Shown one piece after another: positions 23,170 to 34,204 of a stretch of DNA of 64,000 nt. Position numbers and translations under genes: made by a program. The notes below the pieces were generated by a model, which saw nothing but the letters and a program-made list of their open reading frames with translations, had not been told where the DNA came from and searched no databases. Numbering within the stretch: the first letter of the stretch is position 1; every line of letters starts with the position of its first letter. The stretch lies in assembly GCA_002917075.1 (NCBI GenBank), contig NTMA01000026.1, forward strand, positions 124,001 to 188,000, read 5' to 3'. The DNA comes from Hawksworthiomyces lignivorus. Lineage: Eukaryota > Ascomycota > Sordariomycetes > Ophiostomatales > Ophiostomataceae.

Positions 23170-24766
23170 TTAGTTGTTGGGGCAGTCGGCCTGGATGTGG
23201 CCGGGCTGTTGGCACTTGTAGCAGATCTTCTCGCCAGAGGCAGAAGCCTTGGGGCAGTCGCGCGAGAAGTGGCCGGTCTCGCCGCAGTTGTAGCACTTGC
23301 TGCCGTTCACGCAGTCGCCTAATAGAGCAGATTAGAACTACCGTACGCTGACAACACAAGCCGCCATGGAGGGGATTCATACGAGACATGTGGCCGATGC
23401 CACCGCAAGAGTAGCAAGTCTTGTTCTGGTTACCGTAACCGCCACCGCCACCGCCATAGCCGCCATAGCTGGGGTTGCCGCCGAATGAGCTCTTGGGGCA
23501 GTTGCGGGCAATGTGGCCGACCTCGCCGCACTGTACAATATTAGAAAGCTTATAAGAAACAGGCTGCCGGGCTGGAGACAAGCATAATGTACCTTGTAGC
23601 ACTCAGCACCGGACTGGCCGCCGCTGCCAGTTCCAGCAGACTGCGGGCAATCGCGGGAGATGTGACCAGCCTGGCCGCACCGGTAGCAAGTCTTGGCCTC
23701 CTTAGGACCCTCCGGGCAATCACGGCCTGGTTTAATTTTGTTAGTTTCCCTAGTAAACGTAGGCTGGCCACGTTCGGCCGAGTATCAGAAGCGAAGAGTC
23801 AACTTACTCATATGGCCCTCAGCTGTTGAGAAAGGCGACAGTTGTCAGTCTTATGAATGGTCTCTCTTGTCAAATATTTCATGCTCTCCCCGGCCAAGCC
23901 GAATATGTCACTCACCACCACAGTTGTAGCTACAGAAGAAAGGAAATCACGTTAGTCTACAATATTCACTTTAGAGAGGGGGAAAAGGAGAGAATTGAAA
24001 AGGAGCAGACATACCACTTAGCGGCACCACGGTTAGGGCAGTCGCGAGCCTAAATCGTCATGTTAGAATTACACAGTGACAGATTACAGCATCCACTCGT
24101 CTGGTAGCGGTGGGATCTCTTTCATCGTGGCACAGGGGTCGATCTCTTGCCATACCTGGTGCGTAGTAGCGCCGCCTAAAAAAAGATATTTAGTTAGATC
24201 GTCTCTCCACAAAGCTGCAAGAAAACAACGACGAGCCAGACACCCGGTAGAATGAGGCTCGGCTTCTAGAACCTGGCCATTCACGTCCATGAACTAAGGG
24301 AGACGAGAGGAAAGGAATACACAAGGCGGGCGGAGGCCACCAATAGCAGAAGTGCCTTGGCCATCCACAGTCCATCAAGGTTGTTAAACATAGGTAAAGA
24401 AAAGAACGCCATGCCTCTGCTCGGGAAGATCCGAACACGCGAGACTAGCTCAATGTCTTTAATCAGGTACATGGATGCGGCAATCTGGGGTAATGTGCAT
24501 GTAAACATGCGGCATGCATGCCAGATTTGTACTTGTACATGGGAAACCAAGAATGGGATGTGACATAATATGAGAAAGGTGAGAAGTGAAGTCGGTGAGA
24601 GCAAAAGCGGAGCCCCACCGTGATGGGATAGTCCGCATTTAGTGTAGTTCAGATTTTTTTTTTGTCAAGTCCCTCAGATAACACAGTAAAGCGCGATCTG
24701 AGAAACTTGGGTTGTTCAAAACTTACAGCTGAAGCAGGCTCTGCCACCTTGTCCTTGGAAATCCAT
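23170..24766 (-). CDS. GIS2: Seven-zinc-knuckle (CCHC) nucleic-acid-binding protein, Gis2/Byr3/CNBP type
   Basis: The family binds single-stranded RNA/DNA and associates with translating mRNAs and RNA granules. I reconstruct eight exons: 24766-24727 (40 nt), 24175-24156 (20), 24049-24015 (35), 23929-23916 (14), 23822-23808 (15), 23726-23593 (134), 23530-23383 (148) and 23318-23170 (149). They sum to 555 nt and 184 aa. Intron 1 is 551 nt; the others are 62-106 nt. The product has seven CX2CX4HX4C knuckles, the first being CFSCGATTHQARDC, with a Gly/Tyr-rich linker before the fifth. Every junction lands in phase and rebuilds a knuckle: CYNCGAEGHMSRDC is assembled from four exons. Exon-skipping of any micro-exon would destroy a zinc site, and skipping the 14- or 20-nt exon would also shift the frame. 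The knuckle pattern is certain; the splice model is strongly supported by family conservation. Confidence 0.88.
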
Positions 24767-27700
24767 TTTGATTGTTTTCTGAAAGAAATTGGTCGCAAAA
24801 GTTCGAGAACGAGTAAAAACAGCTCAGAAGAGGTTAATCTATCCCGACAAAACACAGGATCGCGTTAGCTAACAGTTGCAGCTATCAAGTGGCAATTGTC
24901 TAATGCCACTATGATGGTTATGCGCAGCGAGGAAGCGAAATCCGCAGAGGACCAGACAGAGCAGATATGTTCCGGTCACAGCAGCTGATTCAGGATATGA
25001 ATAGGGCAGATGCAGCAGGAGGAAAGGATTGCACGACAGATCTGCCTCGGTGGATTTTGGGTATTTATAAAGGTAGGCGGCGTCGTCGACGATTGGAGAC
25101 ACGGAAGGAAAAGCGAAGGCCAAAGAGATGCAATCAAGGAAGATGCAGATAGTGACCAAGAGGCAGATCCAACGATAAAAGAAGAGTCGCGAACTGTGAA
25201 GGAATTGCAGGTAGCACTCACCGAGAGGTCAAAAAATGAAGATTGAAGTTTTTCTGATTTTGTTATGTAGGTGTTGAAAAGTTGATCGAAAAGATGAGGC
25301 GCTCGAAAGTGGGAAGTGGATTTCTCTGAAGGAGGGGCAAAACGTTGAGACTTTATGGGCTGCTAAGATATTTTGCCTTTTTTTTTTTCACTTAGTCTAT
25401 TTTTTTTGCCTCTAGCGGTGTTTCGCTGTTATAAATTCTTTCCCCTTAGGGCTTTCAATTTCTGCGAGGTAGTGACTGTAATAGCGTATGGCAGGAACGA
25501 AGGGCGAGGAGAGCAGGCACGCAGAGATAAGGCCGAATATGCGAACTAAAAGCAAACAACACAGAAGGTACGAGTGGGAGAAGAGAGACAAGAGCGGGAA
25601 GGACGCAAGCAGGGGAGCGTCCTTTTGTGGCTCTTATGTATTCAGGGCTGGCAGAGACGGAGACGACAAGGGGATCCACAGAAGAGACTGCAGGATGGGA
25701 ATCAGAGACAGGCCAGAAAAACTCAGAAAAAAGGCAGAAAGAAGACTAGGCAAATAACACGACAGGAAAAAAAAAAAAGTCGCCCAGAGTCGGCGCCGAT
25801 AGAGCAATGACAACAAATCACAAACACTTACAAGGACAGGGAAATAATAAGGTAAGGAAAGGCAAACCGCACGTACGTGTGTGCTAATCGGAATTGGATG
25901 GGCGGGTGCATGGGGAGACGGGCAACGAGTGGATGTGGGATGGCACTAAGGGGACCACAGATGAGATCTTCGTGGACTACGTGCAGGAGTGAGGAACGAG
26001 ATGTATTACGAGTAAGGCAAAGGGGGTCGGGAATGTGGATAAGTTTGGTGGGTAGGTGGGTGTGCAGTTTGCACACATGCACGCAACCAAGCAGCTCGCC
26101 CAAGCATCCACGACCAGAGCGACTAGACATCTGAAAGACGGTGCCGAGCTGAGGAAAATTCTCCCGGCAACCCGCAGAAAAGCACAGGCAGGGGAACAAA
26201 TTGGAGCAGACTTGGGACGACTCTGAGCCTCCTCGACCAGCAAGATCATCATGAAGAGGAAAGGGAAAAAGGGCAGGAAAAAAAAAAAAAGAGGAAAAAA
26301 AAACAGTAATGGCTGCAAAAAGTTGATCCCAGTGTAACTGATGTTCAGGATGTCTCTCTTTCGCACCCCCGGTCCTAGACCCCGGTCCCTGTCGATGCGG
26401 TCAAGCAGTGCAAAAGCTGCGACCGCGCAGTCTGGTTCCTTCGTCGCCATTTTGTTCCTGTGCACTTTCTGCTCTTCTTCTAGTCGCCTTCTATCTTACC
26501 CTGATCTTCATCTTATTTCTCCTTCTCTGTGTCACTCTTCCCCTCCCCTCCAAGTCCTCTTTGTCGCCTGTATCAGGCCGACATGGGGGATGTGCCGGCC
26601 AGTTTCTTGCATCTCTCTGAGCCGTGCAGAAACCCATCCGCTGTCAACCTCACCTTTTCGCCTCCCTCTCTTGCGGATGCTCGCTTCTGCTGCTGCTATA
26701 CCTTGTTTTTCTCCTTGCCGAGACCCAAGCGGCGATGCCCATGTCTGAGCTCCTGCTGTTCGATTAGCCTCGCCAACCTGACACGTGCGAGACACGGAAG
26801 TCCACCTCGACTTAATTTCTTTGGCCTCCTGGCTTGCGTCTCTCCGTGTCTGCTTGCGTTTGCCACATAGTACGATTCGATCTAAAACCCACGGATCTTC
26901 ATGTCCGACAAGGTGGGTTATCGTGCGTTCTCGTGCTATTGAGGTCGCGATATCGACTCCTCACATCACTGAAGAAGACGGCATGTCGTATCGCATTCGC
27001 TTCGTGTGACGTCCCATCACCCTACATTGGCTCATATGCTCCTTGGCTCTTCTCCAGAGACCACAAATGTCGAACTGAATTTCATTTCTTTCCAGGGCAC
27101 AGGAGAGTGGCCAATGTTCTATGTGTGGTCTACTCTCTTCGCTTTCTTTCTTCTAAATTAGACCCCCTAGACCAGCGGCTCAGTGCTGCTCCGGCATTGT
27201 TCCACGAGAAGGAAACAAATCTCTGATCCAAAGCAACCTCCATGAGATCAGAGAAAGCCGTCCCAATCTCTGCTAGCTATGGCGTATCTTTTGGAGAGGA
27301 ATAGCGGCAGAACCTACCGGCCAGGCATGCCGCTTTCTTGTGTGTGGATCAAAGTCCTAATTGCCTGCACATGCTGCTAGAAATAGCTATTGAAGAAAAT
27401 ATCTCCTATGGCGGCTACCTGCGTGCACATGTTGAGTAGCATTTTCTTTTTCAACACACAAGAAATGGAGGCTATTGAAGGGCATTGCTCTGACAGCGCC
27501 GCCACAACATTAGCAATGTAAACAAACATGGACAACATCCAAGAAAAAAAAAAAAGAGCAACACGCTTCTCTCATTTTTCCATTCTTCCATTGTTCCTCA
27601 GCCTGGTAAAGTTTGCATCTGGACCTCTCCACGTGCTAAAAAACTCTGGGAGACGCCTAGCGGGAGAAGCCAAAAGAGCCGTGGCAATTTATGCCGTTGG

Positions 27701-27996
27701 TTCCATGCTGGTGATCCCATGAACCGCCTGTTTATGGCGGCAGTCAGATGGCGCATCACTGCCGATAGAGCCCTAAGAACGTTTCTTTGTCGTCTAATCG
27801 GCCTTTTGTTCCTTCTAATCTTATTCTTTTCGGCTTCCTTGAATTTACCCTTTTCGTCCAGCGGTTAAGAGTTTTGGGTTCTCTCAGTTGTTCCTATCCA
27901 AACTTTCACACCCCCTTCAATTAACCCGTCGAACGTGTCCCAACCTAATTTGATCTTCGGTGGAGCGCTTTTCTTGTTTGTTAGGGCCAGTCTGGG

Positions 27997-28073
27997 TTGA
28001 TTTCCTTCTGGAAGTCTTCTGTGTTTGCGCAGCCGGTGGTTGGATTGATTTTCCTTCTGGAAGCCTTCTGTGT
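27997..28073. repeat. Imperfect 28-bp direct repeat, two copies
   Basis: The words TTGATTTCCTTCTGGAAGTC (27997 onward) and TTGATTTTCCTTCTGGAAGC (28045 onward) each continue CTTCTGTGTT. They differ by one inserted T and one substitution. Start-to-start spacing is 48 bp. The core TTCCTTCTGGAAG is itself partly palindromic (TTCC...GGAA). Confidence 0.85.
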
Positions 28074-29552
28074 TCGGCATTTGATCACCCCCATTCCTGC
28101 CACTGCACATTTACTCCCCCCTTGCTATGAGTTCATTGTGCTTACAGCGTGCTGTGTTTGCCTCTGTTTGATTGTCCGACCTGAGGCGTGGCCAGAAGAC
28201 ACAGATCGGACGGTGCGTCTTGGCTGGCTTACTGCTGCTTTGCTCTTTGATTAGCTGTAGTCGCATTCAGGTGGTCTTTGGATATCTTCCTCTTTCGGCC
28301 TACCGACCGGCCCGCATGTTCCTCTTCTGTGGCTGACGGTGTCACCGCGGAGTATCCATCAGCCTGTATCAGCAAAGGTTGGTTGCGTGCTATCCCATCT
28401 CTTTGCAGGTAGAGAATGCCTCTCCTGCGCAATCTGCCAGTGTGTCCAGCTAGGCGTGTCCGATCCACGCGCAGGATCCCTTGAAAGGCCATTCAACCAA
28501 GATTAAGAAGGCAGACGTGGATCATTCGCGTCTGGATCGCGCTCAATATTTTGTCTGATTGGAAGGTAATAACATCGTTTATCTCACCTCCCAGCCTGCA
28601 CTGAGTTAGTTTCTTGCTCTCCCGAGTCTGGTTATTTGGAAGAGTTTTCTCTATAGCGGTAAGGCGGCTGCCTGTCCTGCGAATTTGTTCTGCGGGTGTT
28701 GTAATTCGGCTTGCCACCGAAAATGAGCGGCCAGCAGTGTGCATAGCATCTGGGAGTTGCAACTCTCCTTGGCTATGATCCACTATCGCCAGATTTACGT
28801 GCTCATGTCCGACACATTTGCAGCGTCTGTGTACCATGCTGCTCTGTGAGATAAGATGGGCATCCAACGCTTTGGCGAAGATCACAGGGGCCACTTTGTG
28901 GATAGAATATGCGACACTCTGCCTCAGCCACCTCTCGGCCAGTGTAACCAACAACACAATTCCATTTCCTTAAAAAGGCCGTTTGACCGACGACCGCTTT
29001 GAACTCCAGCCGGGTGGAAACAGGAAGCATTTTTATCAGGGGACCACGAGCGCGTATTGCCGTAGAATGCAGAAAAACATGACAGCACAAAATAAAACAC
29101 AAAGCATAGATAGAGAATCATCACATCACGGTACAAAGGAGGGAAACGAAGCTACGGCTCGGCACAAAGGGTTCAAGACCCGAGACCAGTAGGAGAATTT
29201 CTTGTGTTATATTAAAGACATAAAGTAGGCAAAAACAAAGGGAAGAAAGAAAGTTAAGAAACGACCGAGAGCCGTGAGGCTGTAGGTCTGCCATCTAGGC
29301 TATTAGCCAGGCCTGATAAAATTTCCGACGAGGTGTGTGTGTTGGCCGTGATGTGCAGCCACGAGTTTCAGTCGACAGGAGATGCTAGGTGTCGCCCTGG
29401 AGGCTCTGACGAGAGGGTAAGGTAATATTTTGCAGTGCCCGACGAGGCCCCCGTATTCATGCAACCCCAAATCTCGCTAATTCGTTCCGAAGAGCCCACT
29501 GGAACAAAAAAAAAACACTGTGACGTAAGGGCACGTTTTCTCGTAAAGTTAA

Positions 29553-29604
29553 CACGTGATTAGGCGCGTTCGCGAAATTGGACGCGCGCGGCGCGATTTG
29601 GCGT
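29553..29604. promoter_or_regulatory. Cell-cycle-type promoter motifs upstream of the Sae2-like gene
   Basis: About 250-300 bp before the start codon lie an E-box CACGTG (29553-29558), CGCGAAA (29571-29577, fitting the yeast SCB consensus CRCGAAA), a GACGCGCGCG stretch similar to an MCB core (29581-29590), and TTTGGCGTC (29597 on), close to an E2F-like site. They are seen directly; their role is inferred from yeast SBF/MBF sites found before S-phase DNA-repair genes. Confidence 0.35.
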
Positions 29605-29850
29605 CTGCCAACAGGCCGCGTCTGACTAGGCGGAAAAGGCAGGCTCCCAATACCACACATTGCTGAGCTTCATTTACGTCACACCTCCAAATTACATTGG
29701 CAAAGAAACATTGCTAAAGGACCAGACACGGCGAATTTAGAACAGTCCGACATGGCATAGAATTGAGGACAGCAAACCGGGGCGCTAGGAGAACGGACGT
29801 CAAACGCTGCCAGCAGCCTGGGTAGACGACTCAGACTAGCGGCAGTGGCC

Positions 29851-32327
29851 ATGTCGAATGCACTACTGCTGGGACGGCCAGCACTGATCAAGGCCATTGA
29901 GCGTGTTCTTGACGAAATCGACGAGAATGTCGTGGCAGGTGAGCGCACTTTTCAAACAAGCAAAGAAATTTACCGGGCACCTGCTCTGTTCAGCGTCTAA
30001 TGATTGCGTGGTCACGGGCCTCTCCAGACGCCAACAAGCAAAACGATGCGTGGGAGAAGAAATACGACGATCTCAAGGCCGACGCGGAGGAAAGGGAGCA
30101 GCGCCTAGAGGCCGAAGTGCGGGCACTTCGCGACAATGTGGACTCTCTAACATCGGCCCTAGCACGTGCGCAGACACCACAGATACCCCCCACAGCGACC
30201 CATGCGGAGTGGGAGAGAGGGTCTGGTGTGACTGCTACCGGCGGCGCGGAGGGAGACGTGCTGCTCGCGGACAGGGAAGCCGAAAGGCCTCCGCGCGAGA
30301 TCGAGGTGCCGGCGAGCATCGACGACTCGGACCCCACGCTTGCAGTGATCGCGGAGCTGCAGCACAGCCTGAACAAGTCGCAGGCGCGCTACGCCGACGC
30401 CAGAGAGAAGCTTGGCACGGTGCTGGCGGCGGCCCGGAGCAGGAAGCAGGCGGTCCTGAGCTGGAAGAAGTATGCCGAGAGCCTCGAGAAGAAGATCAAG
30501 AAGCTCGAGCGGAAGCAGGCCGGCGGAGCACAGGCCGCGGCCGGCACACCCCTGATGACGCCTGCCAGGCCAGAAAACCCGCTAGGAGAGGTCGCGCGAC
30601 CCAGCGCGGGCGCCAGCTTCTCATCCTTGGACTCGCTCGCCTTTGCGAGCGACGCGGAATCAGACGACGACGATTATGCAGGGCTGCCGAGGCAGCCTGC
30701 CACAGCAGCCGCAGGCGCCGTAAGCAGGCGAGGAGGCGATAGCAGCGGCGGCGGCGCCGCTCACGAAGGTGGCATCGAGTCCACGCAGGGGGAGCCGTCG
30801 TCGGACGAGCTGCAGCCAGAGCTGCCCACACCGCGCGCATCAAACACCGGCGAGGATGACAGCCGCCGCGTCCGCATCAAGCAGGAGCCGTCATCTGACG
30901 GGCCAGAGGTCGTATGGGAGCGGCCAGTCAAGAAGCAGAGACGGGACGATCACCCAAGCAGCGGATCCGGAGCGCCGCAGCTGCAGACAGTCCAGATGCA
31001 GGCTTCCATTAAGAGAGAAAGCTCTGACAGGGTGCCGTGGGCAGTTTCCGCCAGCTACCGCGAGTCGCAAGAGAGCATCGACCTGGATGAGGGCCAGCTT
31101 GCCGTGCCAACGCCCAGAAAGAGGCAGCTTTTCTACAATCCACAGGTTCTCAGCGACGTACCGGACGAAGATTCGGACGACGATGTATCACAAGAAAGAT
31201 CGGAAGCGGTCCCAGGAAGGGGCGTCGAGCCGCCCGTGACACCTCTGGCTCCCCTTTCCGCAAACGTACGCCGGGAGGGACGCGTTCGAGGCTTATCAGC
31301 CAAAGACGATCCTGTGCGGTCTACGAATCACCTGAAACGCGGCGTTGAGAGCCTGGCGGAAGATAACGAAGGAAGCCGGCCTGCAACGATGCCATCTGTG
31401 CAACCAGCCAAGCCGTCCCGGCTGAGTTCCCTGCTCAACTCGCGACCACCTGAGTTGAGCCCGGTCTCGCCGTTTCCACGTGCCGTCTTCGCCCGGAATG
31501 CTGCCAGCAGCCCGGTCTCTGGCGCGTGGGGCCAACCGCCGCCGGCGAGGAACCTGGCCCACAAGCCGGATGGGACGGCATCGGTAGGAAGCAGGACGCC
31601 TAAGTTTACCAGCGGCCCCGTCTCCACACCTAGGCTCCTTCGAGACGCGCAAGAGACGGGCCGGACGGCAACAACGCCGTCGGCAGCCGCGATAACCCCG
31701 CTCACGGCGGCTCTGATGGCCGCGCGCGCCGAGGCAGCAAGCGCCAAGAAGCCTGGGCCGCCACTGCGGGGCCGGCCGCTCGACCAGCTGCGACTGGACG
31801 ACTTCAAGATCAATCCAGCCCGCAATGACGGCGAGGCCTTTGCGTATAACGAGGTGGTGCGCGGCCGCACGGGCCGCGGGGACCTAGCAGGCTGTACAGA
31901 CCCGCAATGCTGCGGCAAAGCGTTCCGCGCTATGGCCGTGTCTGAGCTCACAGAGTCTGCTGCCGCGGGGACCCCTGGCTCTGGCTCGGGCTCTGTCTCG
32001 GCCTATGTGAACCGGCCCGACAGCATCGTGCTGATGGAGCGGCACCTGGGCGACGACGCCTTTGTGCTCGCCCGGATGTCGCCCGAGGAGAAGAAGAACC
32101 TGTGGATCGAGGCCCGCACCAAGGAGCTAGCCGACAAGTATGGCAAGCACCGCCACCGGTATCACCGGCGTGCGTCGCCGCCGGGCTTCTGGGATACCGA
32201 TTTCCCGACGACTCAGGAGGAAGAGCACAACCGAGCCGAGGCCGAGAAGATTGAGAGGGCGACCATCCAGGAGCGGTACCGGGAAGCCACGCGGCCCGGC
32301 GGCCGGTGGCTGTTCCGAGACGAATGA
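29851..32327 (+). CDS. SAE2: Sae2/CtIP/Ctp1-type DNA-end-resection factor
   Basis: This is the cofactor that stimulates the Mre11 nuclease at double-strand breaks and meiotic ends. Exons are 29851-29938 and 30028-32327 (intron 89 nt, phase 1), giving about 795 aa. The N-terminus is predicted coiled coil (residues about 30-60 and 115-165), where the family oligomerises. The long middle is disordered, with SP/TP dipeptides and acidic patches. The conserved C-terminal SAE2 domain (about 600-795) has GCTDPQCCGKAF, then GKHRHRYHRRASPPGFWDTD. That RHR block is the hallmark of the family, and the SP within it (Ser746) sits where CtIP and Sae2 carry their essential CDK site. The protein ends GGRWLFRDE. 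N-terminal homology is weak, so exon 1 (MSNALLLGRPALIKAIERVL) rests on splice signals and phase. Confidence 0.87.
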
Positions 32328-34204
32328 AAAGGTGCCTTGTTTTCTTTTTTTACCAAAGACGGAAACCTACTGAAATCCATTGATTCTGACTATTCACACG
32401 TCAGTCAGATCGAGTTGCACATGGATACTCTGACGAAGGGTTGCACATCAATATTGTATAGCATAGCATTTTTATCGGCGTTTTACATTGCCCTGGGAGA
32501 GCCTCTATATAAGCCAAAATAGTATAGAAATTATTTAAAACCATAAATGAAATACCGGCGCGATCTAATAGAGATAACCTGAAATAAAGAAGCTTAATTA
32601 CGTAGCGAGATATAGGTACTCTGGATATAAAATTCTCTGAAAGATCCGGCTCTTTGGCGCTACGGGTGCTAAGCTAAGCTACGAGTATGAAGCTCGGGTG
32701 GGTTCTGTTCGGAAGAGCATTGCTCAGCAGCTGTGCTTTTTTTCGTTAGGGTGTCAATGCTTAGCTTACAGCGAATAACCCTCCTTCTACCCGTACTGGC
32801 ACACCAGTTTATACGCTAATAAGAGCCTCTTCAGCTTAGAAATAGTGAGATTAGTCCTATCGTACAGAGTATGTACATACTTGTATGCAATAAGCCAGGC
32901 AATGGAGAGCTGTCGCGTCGCAATTGCCTGTTCGTGAAGGCGCATAGATCAATATCTGGTACGTGCACATCCTAAGAAGCAATGCAACCAATGATATTGA
33001 AGCATTGGCTTTAGTCAAAGCAACTCTCTGGACACTAAAGTTTTTGTGGGGATGAAAGCGTGACTCTACTTGTACAGTGAGTACCGCCCCTAAGTGCTCT
33101 GCCATAGGGGGGAAAGCGCAGGACAAAAGAACCGAAGAGACGGTGGCAGAATGGCAGGCGCTCTCCGCAAATGAGCATCCAGAGGTTCCTTCCCATTCTT
33201 TTCCTTCTTGAACTTATTTTTTATTATTTTGTATATTTTTTTTTGTCTCCATCGACGATTTTCTTCCACAAAGCTCATCTTCCCGCCTTTGAGCATCTTC
33301 ATTCTCTCCCCCCTCTCCCCTCACTTTTTCTTCCTTTTTCGCTCTATTTTCCTCTTACCTTCTTCACTGTCTTTTTCTATCTCCTCCTTTTTTGTAGAGT
33401 GTCTTCGTTTCGTCTCGTTCTCTCCTTTTTTTGTGGCTTGTTCTCTGTGACTGTTCGGAAAGGGAATAGCATAGAAAACACGTCCTACGCGACTTTTTGC
33501 TTCTTCTTCCGAACTGACTTTCCCGGGGTCCATCCACATTCCTCATTTTCATCGTCGAGAGCTTCTCTATCTACTGCTCCCTTTCGTGGCCTTCTTGGTC
33601 TGCACAGTTTGAACGACTCGGTGACGCGGTTAGGACAAAAAAGCATCACGTGGCGGCGAACCACCAACAGCAAACATAGCCAGGCGTCTTTGATTTTTTT
33701 ATTTTTTTTTATTTGGTTTCTTCAGCTTCCGATCTCGTGCATTCTGAATTCCCTTCGACTCATTCTTCCTTTATTTGATCTGCTACTCTTACGTTTGCCT
33801 CTATCTATTATTAATTCTCGCCTTCCTGTTTATTTTTCTCGATATTTCGATATTTGCGCTCCCCTCGACTACCCCTTTTCAGCGCGAACTACCGATACCG
33901 AGATATTTCTCTGTGCGCTTTTACGCAGCTTAGCTGCTTTTTGACAGCGTAGTCGTCTCTCGCGCATCGAGGCTCCAACTTTCTAATTCTTGCTTCCCTC
34001 ATCCAACCATTAGATTGGCTTTGATCTCGGGAAGCCCAGCAGACGGTCATATATCGCTCGTGCTATACACTATCACCACTGTGAAGAATCACACGAACCA
34101 TCGCGAAAGCACACAGGCAGCATTCGCTCCTGCACGCTGGCCGCTTGCAGTATAACCACTGTGAGCAGCCGGCTGACGTAAATACATACCCCCACGCCGG
34201 CAAG
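32328..34204. other. Intergenic: 3' flank of the Sae2-like gene and long leader of the deubiquitinase gene
   Basis: From about 33180 to 33930 the plus strand is strongly T/C-rich, as expected for a fungal promoter and leader. Long open frames there are low-complexity Phe/Leu/Ser and not credible proteins. Confidence 0.6.

Larger units (their letters stand above)
24767..29850. other. Five-kilobase region without a supportable gene
   Basis: The part next to 24767 is the upstream region of the minus-strand zinc-knuckle gene and is purine-rich on the plus strand (to about 26.3 kb). The part before 29851 is the promoter of the Sae2-like gene. The middle contains many short frames, all without a convincing start, motif or codon pattern. 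An imperfect direct repeat lies at 27997-28073. Confidence 0.5.

Noticed and set aside
26341..26748. Plus-strand 135-codon frame in the large gap
   Set aside because: It is Ser/Leu/Cys/Pro-rich translation of a pyrimidine tract, with no protein-like pattern.
28493..28957. Minus-strand 154-codon frame with a fairly normal amino-acid composition
   Set aside because: Its first codon is GTG rather than ATG, no motif is seen, and no splice-linked extension was found. It could be re-examined with transcript data.
29160..29195. GGTTCAAGACC, resembling a tRNA B-box
   Set aside because: The flanking five bases do not form a full T-stem, and no A-box or acceptor stem lies upstream.
33171..33944. 257-codon frame upstream of the deubiquitinase
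   Set aside because: Phe/Leu/Ser-rich translation of a T/C-rich leader. The hydrophobicity comes from base composition, not from membrane spans of a real protein.
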